A stretch of DNA of 20,374 nt from positions 123,498-143,871 of the forward strand of contig DEBV01000009.1 of assembly GCA_002348925.1 (NCBI GenBank). Direction: 5' to 3'. Source of the stretch: Alphaproteobacteria bacterium UBA2947. Lineage in GTDB: Bacteria; Pseudomonadota; Alphaproteobacteria; Rs-D84. Of the stretch, positions 14,561-20,374 are shown one piece after another. The notes beneath the pieces were generated by a model. The model ran no database searches. It was not told the origin of the DNA and saw only the letters and a list, made by a program, of their open reading frames with translations. Each line of letters starts with the position of its first letter. Position 1 is the first letter of the stretch. Position numbers and translations under genes: made by a program.

Positions 14561-15397
14561 TTAAATTCCTGATTTTTTGAATCTGTTTGGTATTTTTACA
14601 ACAGGTTTTAATCCAAGCATTGCTGGTTTGCGCAAGGCATATATCGGACGACAATATGTTTGCAGTATACGTGCGATACGCAACCATTTTTCAGATTTTG
14701 GTTTCGATTTTGTTACTGCGTTGATTGTTCCGTTGCCACGACGTTTTAAATGATTCAACCAATCACCACCGCGTTTTTTTGCTTTTTCTTCCAGCATATT
14801 CATATCGATTGCGCCAAAATGCAACAAGTATAAATTTTTATCTATGTGGAAATTGTGGTGATGTATGCTGTGGAATCCGCTGCCCCAGTTGACGGGTTTG
14901 TTTATCACAACAGGTTTTGTATAACGGGTTGAAAGCAGGGCGTATTCGCGCTGTTCCAAGAAAGGTGCAGTTGTGTCAAGGATTGCTTCACAATACAAGT
15001 GTTGCCCAACATCGAGTCCTAAACCAGAAAGTGTTGTGTGGATTTTTTTGTTCGATAAATATTTTGCCAGTGTGGTATGAAGTTTAGGATCAACAATCAA
15101 AAATTCATCACTGTCGCATCCAATTACTATGTCGTAAGATTTTAATAATTCGTGTGCCTTTTTAGTTATTTGATTTATTCTGTATTTATCGCCCGCGGCG
15201 CGTGATAACTGTTCGTGTGGTAATTTTGTGATATGTGCGTTTCCTGCGTTTTCAGGAACTGGTTGGTCTGTGCCGTCTAATAAAATATATAAATTTTCAG
15301 TTCCGAATTGTTTCCCATAATAAGCAATCCAGCGCGATAAAAAGAATTCGTCATCGCGTGCCATTGTAATTGCTGCTATTTTCTTGCTTTTTATCAT
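14561..15397 (-). CDS. GT2_4/GT92-like glycosyltransferase
   Basis: A 278-residue predicted transferase. Residues 10-27 (ITMARDDEFFLSRWIAYY) and the acidic GCDSDEF at 93-99 are typical of the glycosyl transferase 2_4 group related to GT92. The ATG at 15397 forms an ATGA overlap with the TGA of the upstream gene, a standard sign of translational coupling, so it was preferred over the in-frame TTG at 15403. The C-terminus (about 225-278) is basic and could bind the membrane surface. Substrate is unknown. Confidence 0.8.
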   Translation of the reverse strand: MIKSKKIAAITMARDDEFFLSRWIAYYGKQFGTENLYILLDGTDQPVPENAGNAHITKLPHEQLSRAAGDKYRINQITKKAHELLKSYDIVIGCDSDEFLIVDPKLHTTLAKYLSNKKIHTTLSGLGLDVGQHLYCEAILDTTAPFLEQREYALLSTRYTKPVVINKPVNWGSGFHSIHHHNFHIDKNLYLLHFGAIDMNMLEEKAKKRGGDWLNHLKRRGNGTINAVTKSKPKSEKWLRIARILQTYCRPIYALRKPAMLGLKPVVKIPNRFKKSGI

Positions 15398-16239
15398 ATC
15401 CAACCGTCTTTTAGTTTGTTCTTGCTGTATATAATAGTGCGATACAATATTTCTAACGGGTTATATGTCAACAACCAATTCATATATTTTTTCCCGTATA
15501 AATAATTCGCTGTTTTTATAATCGCGTTTGCCGCGGTTTTATCACAATGATTTAATATATATTTTATTTGTTTGCCCAACATTCCGTTATGTCTGGTAAA
15601 AGATAACTTTTTTATGAACGGGCAGCCATGTTTAAATAAATATTTAGGCATGTTATAAGTAAAACGCCCATGTCGTATAAATAATCCAGACAAAGAACAA
15701 CCATTGTTTTTCACAAGATTTGAAAGACCGTGTTCATATTTGATTGTTACTTCTATTTTTCCAGGTTCTTTTTTTACCGTATACATAAAATTATGGAACC
15801 AAGCCGACATAAATATATTTTTATTCAATCTTATAAACCAAGATTCAATAAATGCGTGTGTTTTATGTTTTGATACGACCATTCCACACGCATCAGCGGG
15901 GTTGTTTTCCAATTTTTCCAATGTTTTTTTGATATCATAAAGTGGCCCAAATACAGAATCGTTCATCAAATAAACATATTTGTAATTTTTTAATAATTCA
16001 TTTTCATACGCATATTCAAAACAACGTTTATAAGAACCAAAATCATATTCGCCGTGTCTTTTAGCAACAGTATGAATTGTATATTTTTTTATTTTTTCAA
16101 TTTCACTTTTTTTACAAGTGCAATCCATGCATAAAATAACATCGCCATATTTGGAAAGACTTTTTACATAATAAAGCAACGCATCATCTATAATGCAATC
16201 TTTGTTAAATCCAGCAAATAAAAATAATCGATCAGGCAT
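15394..16239 (-). CDS. RgpF-like rhamnan-synthesis-family protein
   Basis: A 281-residue protein resembling the RgpF family, which in streptococci acts in rhamnose polysaccharide assembly. Supporting motifs are YDFGSYKRCFEYA (65-77) and YLMNDSVFGPL (90-100), plus an N-terminal LFLFAGFNKD strand. The frame is open back to an ATG at 16335, but that start would overlap the end of typA and its terminator. A good promoter lies at 16259-16287, so ATG 16239 was chosen; it has only a weak AAAGATAAG upstream. It is first of a two-gene operon with the GT2_4-like gene. A general sugar transferase role is likely; rhamnose specificity is not shown. Confidence 0.75.
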   Translation of the reverse strand: MPDRLFLFAGFNKDCIIDDALLYYVKSLSKYGDVILCMDCTCKKSEIEKIKKYTIHTVAKRHGEYDFGSYKRCFEYAYENELLKNYKYVYLMNDSVFGPLYDIKKTLEKLENNPADACGMVVSKHKTHAFIESWFIRLNKNIFMSAWFHNFMYTVKKEPGKIEVTIKYEHGLSNLVKNNGCSLSGLFIRHGRFTYNMPKYLFKHGCPFIKKLSFTRHNGMLGKQIKYILNHCDKTAANAIIKTANYLYGKKYMNWLLTYNPLEILYRTIIYSKNKLKDGWI

Positions 16240-16258
16240 ATAACTTATCTTTGATATA

Positions 16259-16287
16259 ACTATACAATGTTTATATGTTTTTTGCAA
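16259..16287 (-). promoter_or_regulatory. Predicted promoter of the - strand glycosyltransferase operon
   Basis: On the - strand, TTGCAA (complement of 16282-16287) and TATAGT (complement of 16259-16264) have 17-base spacing. Transcription from about 16252 would leave a leader of roughly 13 bases before ATG 16239. It begins directly after the typA terminator. Confidence 0.6.
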
Positions 16288-16315
16288 CAAAACAAAAACC
16301 GCCCATTTGGGCGGC
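16288..16315 (-). terminator. Intrinsic terminator of typA
   Basis: Six-base-pair GC stem CCGCCC / GGGCGG (16299-16304 and 16309-16314) with an ATTT loop. On the - strand it is followed by a T-rich tract (A-rich 16288-16298 on +). It starts a few bases after the typA stop. Confidence 0.85.
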
Positions 16316-16318
16316 ATT

Positions 16319-18163
16319 TTAATCTGTTTCGGCAAAGCGGTATGCTTTCTTGCGCTTTCCGCTGTCCAGTTCTTTCTTGCGCAGGCGAATTGTGCTTGGG
16401 GTCACTTCTACCAATTCGTCGTCTTGGATATAAGACAGCGCTTCTTCCAAAGACATCTTTCTTGGTGGTGCAAGGAACAATTTTTCATCTGCGGTCACAG
16501 AACGAACGTTTGTTAATTGTTTGCCACGAACAGGGTTGACTTCGATATCGTTTTCTTTGCTGTGTTCGCCAACAATCATTCCCGAATAAACTTCCGTTTG
16601 TGGACCAACGAACAATACGCCGCGTGGTTCCAAATTGTGCAAGGCATATGTTGTTGTGCTGCCTGCTTCCATAGATACCAAAACGCCAGGGCGATATTGT
16701 GTAATTGGACCACGGTATGTGTCGTATTTATCGAATACGCGGTTCATAATACCTGTACCACGTGTGTCGGTTCTGAATTCAGACAAATAACCAATCAAAC
16801 CACGTGATGGTGCAGAAAATACGATACGTGTTTTTCCAACACCCGATGGTTTCATTTCTGTAATTGTGGCTTTGCGCTTTGTCATCTTTTCAATAACAAC
16901 GCCGCTGAATTCGTCGTCTACATCGATAACAACTTCTTCGATAGGTTCCAATTTTTCGCCAGATTCACTTGTTTGCATAACAACGCGTGGACGGGACACA
17001 CTCAATTCAAAACCTTCGCGACGCATTGTTTCAATCAAGATACCCAGTTGTAATTCACCACGTCCAGAAACTTCGAACGCTTCGTTGTTTGCGCTTTGTG
17101 AAACTTTTAATGCGATGTTTGTTTCTGCTTCTTTAAACAATCTTTCGCCAATCATACGCGATGTCAATTTTTTACCGCTTTTACCAGCAAGTGGTGAAGT
17201 ATTAACAAAGAATGTCATAGTAAGGGTAGGTGGGTCAATAGGCATTGCTGGTATTGGTTCGGTAACGCTTAAATCACAGAGTGTATCTGCCACAGTTGCC
17301 TTGGAAAAACCAGCGATAACAACGATGTCCCCAGCAGATGCGCTTTCGCGGGAAACTTTGTTTATGCCTTGGTGTTCGATGATTTTTGTAATTTTAGCGT
17401 TTTCAATAAATTCGCCTTTCATATTTATTGCTTTGACGCTTTGACCAACCTTTACAGTTCCTGATTCAATTTTTCCAGTCAAAATACGGCCAACATATGG
17501 GTCTGCTTCCAATGTGGTTGCCAACATAGTAAACGGTGCGTCCAATTGACAACGTGTGCCGTTACAATCTGGGGCAGGAACATGGTCAACAATCAGTTGA
17601 AACAAAGGTGTTAAATCTTTGTTTGGGTTGTTGATATCTTTCAAATCACGAATTGCCCAACCGTCCCTTCCGCAAGCGTACAAATATGGGAAGTCGAGTT
17701 GTGAATCTGTTGCACCCAATTTATCAAACAAATCAAAAGTTTCAGTTAAAACTTCGTCTGGACGTGCATCACCACGGTCTATTTTGTTGATACACACAAT
17801 AGGGCGCAGGTTTAATTTTAATGCTTTGGACAATACGAATTTTGTTTGAGGTAACGGTCCTTCGGCGCTGTCCACCAATAATACCACGCCGTCAACCATA
17901 GATAAAATACGTTCTACTTCGCCACCAAAGTCAGCGTGTCCTGGGGTGTCCACAATGTTAATCTTGTATTCGCCCCATTGAATAGATGTAGGTTTTGCAG
18001 ATATTGTAATTCCGCGTTCGCGTTCGATGTCGCCACTGTCCATGACGCGATCTTCGACGTGTTCGTTTTCGCGGAAAGTTCCCGCTTGTTTCAACATATT
18101 GTCGACCAAAGTAGTTTTTCCATGGTCAACGTGTGCTATGATAGCAATATTACGTATTTTCAT
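16319..18163 (-). CDS. typA: Ribosome-associated translational GTPase TypA/BipA
   Basis: TypA/BipA is an EF-G-like GTPase that binds the ribosome and helps 50S assembly and stress or cold adaptation. The 614 residues match the usual 600-615. The GTPase domain shows AHVDHGKT (10-17), RERGITI (48-54), DTPGH (72-76) and NKID (126-129). EF-Tu domain 2 follows (about 205-290), then the EF-G III/V-like domains, with SGRGELQLGILIETMRREGFEL in the middle. The BipA-specific C-terminal domain ends in RKKELDSGKRKKAY. The ATG has AAAGAAGA upstream. It has its own promoter and terminator, so it is monocistronic, between serS and the - strand glycosyltransferase operon. Confidence 0.97.
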   Translation of the reverse strand: MKIRNIAIIAHVDHGKTTLVDNMLKQAGTFRENEHVEDRVMDSGDIERERGITISAKPTSIQWGEYKINIVDTPGHADFGGEVERILSMVDGVVLLVDSAEGPLPQTKFVLSKALKLNLRPIVCINKIDRGDARPDEVLTETFDLFDKLGATDSQLDFPYLYACGRDGWAIRDLKDINNPNKDLTPLFQLIVDHVPAPDCNGTRCQLDAPFTMLATTLEADPYVGRILTGKIESGTVKVGQSVKAINMKGEFIENAKITKIIEHQGINKVSRESASAGDIVVIAGFSKATVADTLCDLSVTEPIPAMPIDPPTLTMTFFVNTSPLAGKSGKKLTSRMIGERLFKEAETNIALKVSQSANNEAFEVSGRGELQLGILIETMRREGFELSVSRPRVVMQTSESGEKLEPIEEVVIDVDDEFSGVVIEKMTKRKATITEMKPSGVGKTRIVFSAPSRGLIGYLSEFRTDTRGTGIMNRVFDKYDTYRGPITQYRPGVLVSMEAGSTTTYALHNLEPRGVLFVGPQTEVYSGMIVGEHSKENDIEVNPVRGKQLTNVRSVTADEKLFLAPPRKMSLEEALSYIQDDELVEVTPSTIRLRKKELDSGKRKKAYRFAETD

Positions 18164-18196
18164 TTGAATCTTCTTTGTTTTTTTGCAAATGGGTAT

Positions 18197-18225
18197 ATTA
18201 TACCATATTTTTCAGATTTCAACAA
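18197..18225 (-). promoter_or_regulatory. Predicted typA promoter with extended -10 and overlapping palindrome
   Basis: On the - strand, TTGTTG (complement of 18220-18225), 17 bases, then TGG-TATAAT (-10 at 18197-18202), which gives an extended -10. The perfect palindrome GGTATA-T-TATACC at 18192-18204 covers the -10 and could be an operator. The leader is about 27 bases. Confidence 0.65.
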
Positions 18226-18231
18226 ATTATA

Positions 18232-18256
18232 TTAAAAAAACGCCCGTTTGGGCGTT
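18232..18256 (-). terminator. Intrinsic terminator of serS
   Basis: Stem AACGCCC / GGGCGTT (18239-18245 and 18250-18256) with a GTTT loop. A T-run follows on the - strand (A-run 18234-18240 on +). It lies four bases past the serS stop. Its core is almost the same as the typA terminator. Confidence 0.88.
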
Positions 18257-18259
18257 CTT

Positions 18260-19540
18260 TTAGTGTTTTCCACCGATTTTTGTTCGGCCGCCCATATAAG
18301 GTTGCAATGCCTTTGGAATATTGACACTGCCATCTGGGTTTTGATGATTTTCGATAATTGGCACCAAAGCGCGAGGCAGGGCAATAGCAGTATTGTTCAA
18401 TGTTGCAACATATTTTACTTCGCCTGTTGCGTTTTCGCGGTATCTGGTGTTTGTTCTGCGTGCTTGGAATTGACCGATAGACGAACAAGAGCCCAATTCG
18501 CGATATGAATTTTCAGACGGGAACCATGCTTCGACATCGTTCATTTTGACTTTGTTGAATCCCATATCACCAGTTGAATTCGCAATTACACGATAAGGTA
18601 ATTCGAACGCTTCCATAAATTCGCAAAGATTATTCAATATGTGTTCGTGCATTTCATCGCTTTGTTCAGGTTTACAGAATACATATTGTTCAACTTTGTT
18701 AAATTGGTGAACACGAACGATTCCGCGGGTATCGCGACCTGCCGCGCCTGCTTCTTTGCGAAAGCATGGGGAATAGCCTGCGTATTTCATTGGCAAATCG
18801 TTTTCGTTCAAGATTTCGTCAGCGTGCAAAGAGTTAATGATAATTTCTGCGGTACCCGCCAAACATCTGTCTGTGTTTTCCAACATAAACACATCGTTAT
18901 TCATAACAGACAAATCTGAACCCATAAAGTGTCCTGCATTGAAAATTGTTTGTGGTTTTGTGATAGAAGGGCATTCGATATATTTAAAGCCTTTGGATAT
19001 AAGGTTTTGTACAACATAAGTTTGTACCGCCAAGGCAAGTTCTGCCAATTCACCACAAAGTGCATAAACACGTGTGCCGCAAATGCCAGCAATTTTTTCA
19101 GGCATCCACCAGCCGTTCATTTCCAGCAATTCCCATTGTGGGCGTGGTGTAAAATCAAATTTGCGGGGTTCGCCAACGCGTCTTACTTCGACATTAGCAG
19201 ATTCATCTGCACCAACTGGGGCAGAGGCATCTGGAATTTGTGGAACGCGATGCAACAAATCGTTAAGCAGCGCTTCTTTTTCAGCCAATTCAGCCATGTC
19301 GTTCGCGATTTCTTCGCTGATTTCTTTTGATTTTGCGATTAAAGGTGCCTTGTCAGTTGCGGTTGGTATTTCTTTTGATATTTTATTTTTTTCTGCGGTT
19401 TTTGTTTGAGTAATTGTTTTCAATTCACGAACGCGTACGTCCAACGCCAAGATGTCATCGACGACATCTGGAAAGTTTTTTACTGCACAAGCGTTCTTTA
19501 CAGCATCTTTATTTTCACGAATAAATTTTAAATCTAACAT
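18260..19540 (-). CDS. serS: Serine--tRNA ligase
   Basis: Seryl-tRNA synthetase charges tRNA-Ser (and tRNA-Sec) with serine; class II, cytosolic dimer. The 426-residue length is typical. An N-terminal MLDLKFIREN leads into the long antiparallel coiled-coil arm that grips the tRNA (about 28-100). Motif 1 surrounds GFKYIECPSI (184-193), the serine-site TAEI follows at 230-233, motif 2 is FRKEAGAAGRDTRG (260-273), and motif 3 is NTAIALPRALVPIIENHQ (383-400). The frame is open further upstream to 19603, but MLDL at 19540 is the conserved start and has AAAGGTG upstream. It lies 14 bases downstream of trxB on the same strand, so the two are probably one operon. Confidence 0.97.
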   Translation of the reverse strand: MLDLKFIRENKDAVKNACAVKNFPDVVDDILALDVRVRELKTITQTKTAEKNKISKEIPTATDKAPLIAKSKEISEEIANDMAELAEKEALLNDLLHRVPQIPDASAPVGADESANVEVRRVGEPRKFDFTPRPQWELLEMNGWWMPEKIAGICGTRVYALCGELAELALAVQTYVVQNLISKGFKYIECPSITKPQTIFNAGHFMGSDLSVMNNDVFMLENTDRCLAGTAEIIINSLHADEILNENDLPMKYAGYSPCFRKEAGAAGRDTRGIVRVHQFNKVEQYVFCKPEQSDEMHEHILNNLCEFMEAFELPYRVIANSTGDMGFNKVKMNDVEAWFPSENSYRELGSCSSIGQFQARRTNTRYRENATGEVKYVATLNNTAIALPRALVPIIENHQNPDGSVNIPKALQPYMGGRTKIGGKH

Positions 19541-19554
19541 TTTGACACCTTTGT

Positions 19555-20374
19555 TTATTCTTTTGAATTCAAGTAAGCGATTGCAGACATACCAGCACTG
19601 CATCCAGTCCCCACAGCAGTTGCAATTTGCATTTTAATATCGCTGTGCACATCGCCAGCAACATACATTCCCTCTGGTAAAGATTCTTGGGCTATGCGTC
19701 CCATATTATCGCGTTTGATTGTTTCAGACAGATAATCTGTGTTTGCTTCGTGTCCGATTGCAACAAAGATTCCGTCTGTTTCGAATTGTGTCCCGTCTGT
19801 TGCGGTCGCAATCAGTTTTTCAGAATCTGGTTTTTGCGCGATAGATTTTAATTCTGTATTATAAACGCATTTGATATTTGATTTTTCTGCGATGCGGTCG
19901 CGTAAAATATTTTCTGCGCGAAAGAATTCAGATTTACGATAAACAATAGTCACATTTTTTGCGACATCTGATAAATACAGTGCATCATTTAATGCGGCGT
20001 TTCCACCACCGATAACCAAGACATCGCGTCCCGAATAAAAGAATCCATCACAAGTTGCGCAATAAGAAACACCTTTGCCAAAGAATTCGCGCGCGCCATC
20101 TATTTCAAGTCTGCGTGCCTGTGCGCCAGTCGCAAGTATAACAGTTTTTGCGTCAAATGTTTTACCGTTATCGCAAGAGATAGAAAATGTTTTATCGTCA
20201 TTAAATTTGATATCGGTTGCGGAAGTGAATTCGATTTTTGTGCCGAAAGATTTTGCCTGTTTCATCATGTATTGAATCAGTTCCATACCAGAACCGCTCC
20301 AGCCTGGATAATTTTCCAGTTTTGCGATTTCGCTGGTTTGGCCGCCCATGGTTGCACCAGTTAAAACAACAGGT
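19555..20374 (-). CDS. trxB: Thioredoxin reductase, 5' end outside window
   Basis: A flavoprotein that passes electrons from NADPH to thioredoxin. About 272 residues are visible. The frame continues upstream of ATG 20349 as VVLTGATMGGQ, so that ATG is internal; the N-terminal FAD-binding GxGxxG segment is missing because of the window edge. The redox motif CATCD is encoded at about 20050-20061, followed by the NADPH-domain Rossmann motif VIGGGNAA and, near the C-terminus, the FAD-binding YVAGDVHSDIKMQIATAVGTGC. The NADPH 2'-phosphate motif, usually HRRxxxR, reads YRKSEFFR (19918-19941). It precedes serS. Function is confident; cofactor preference is open. Confidence 0.95.
   Translation of the reverse strand, partial: PVVLTGATMGGQTSEIAKLENYPGWSGSGMELIQYMMKQAKSFGTKIEFTSATDIKFNDDKTFSISCDNGKTFDAKTVILATGAQARRLEIDGAREFFGKGVSYCATCDGFFYSGRDVLVIGGGNAALNDALYLSDVAKNVTIVYRKSEFFRAENILRDRIAEKSNIKCVYNTELKSIAQKPDSEKLIATATDGTQFETDGIFVAIGHEANTDYLSETIKRDNMGRIAQESLPEGMYVAGDVHSDIKMQIATAVGTGCSAGMSAIAYLNSKE

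Noticed and set aside
16240..16335. Upstream extension of the RgpF-like gene to an ATG at 16335
   Set aside because: It would run through the typA terminator into typA, and the predicted promoter lies downstream of that ATG.
16866..17444. 192-codon open frame on the + strand inside typA
   Set aside because: Mirror frame of typA with low-complexity Ser/Thr composition and no domain.
19541..19603. Upstream extension of serS to 19603
   Set aside because: It overlaps the end of trxB, and the conserved family N-terminus MLDLKFIREN starts at 19540 with a ribosome site.
1..20374. CRISPR array, tRNA, rRNA, insertion sequence or prophage
   Set aside because: No regularly spaced repeats, cloverleaf-like sequences, transposase or phage proteins were seen, and the short gaps leave almost no room for them.

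Overview
The window looks like chromosomal DNA from a low-GC proteobacterium, most likely a host-associated alphaproteobacterium. The evidence is a housekeeping set of proteobacterial type (SecB, MltA, DciA, RuvA/RuvC, MnmE, YebC, RecA, TypA, SerS, TrxB), A/T-rich codon choice, very short intergenic gaps, and secB lying beside mltA, an adjacency common in Alphaproteobacteria. No named genus can be supported from sequence alone. I see no tRNA, rRNA, CRISPR array, insertion sequence, phage gene or integrase, and no gap above 300 bases lacks a gene.

Layout. (1) 1-2586, + strand: two tandem paralogous AMP-forming acyl-CoA synthetases, the first cut by the window edge, ending at a bidirectional terminator. 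(2) 2651-4515, - strand: ruvA followed by mnmE, two bases apart. (3) 4566-6034, + strand: yebC, divergent from ruvA with overlapping promoters, then a terminator and a small CCA-adding-like nucleotidyltransferase of unknown role. (4) 6069-6518, - strand: secB, divergent from (5) 6602-8496, + strand: a tight mltA-dciA-ruvC cluster, followed at 8532-9743 by an MFS transporter. (6) 9754-10880: recA with its own promoter. (7) 10942-16239: six glycosyltransferase-like genes. Four run on + (two tandem capsular-type GT32-like paralogues, then two GT2 enzymes). They converge with a two-gene - strand operon (a RgpF-like protein, then a GT2_4/GT92-like enzyme). (8) 16319-18163, - strand: typA/bipA. (9) 18260-20374, - strand: trxB (cut by the edge) then serS.

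How the genes work together. Most of the window is core information processing: recombination and repair (recA, ruvA, ruvC), helicase loading (dciA), tRNA modification and charging (mnmE, serS), ribosome function (typA, yebC), protein export (secB), wall turnover (mltA) and redox (trxB). The accessory part is the 5.3 kb glycosyltransferase block between recA and typA. It has no polymerase, flippase or sugar-nucleotide synthesis genes, so it probably decorates a surface glycan (LPS core/O-chain or capsule) built elsewhere. The other unusual item is the mini nucleotidyltransferase behind yebC. I see no clear new multi-gene system. The most promising leads are that nucleotidyltransferase, the glycosyltransferase block and the acyl-CoA synthetase pair.
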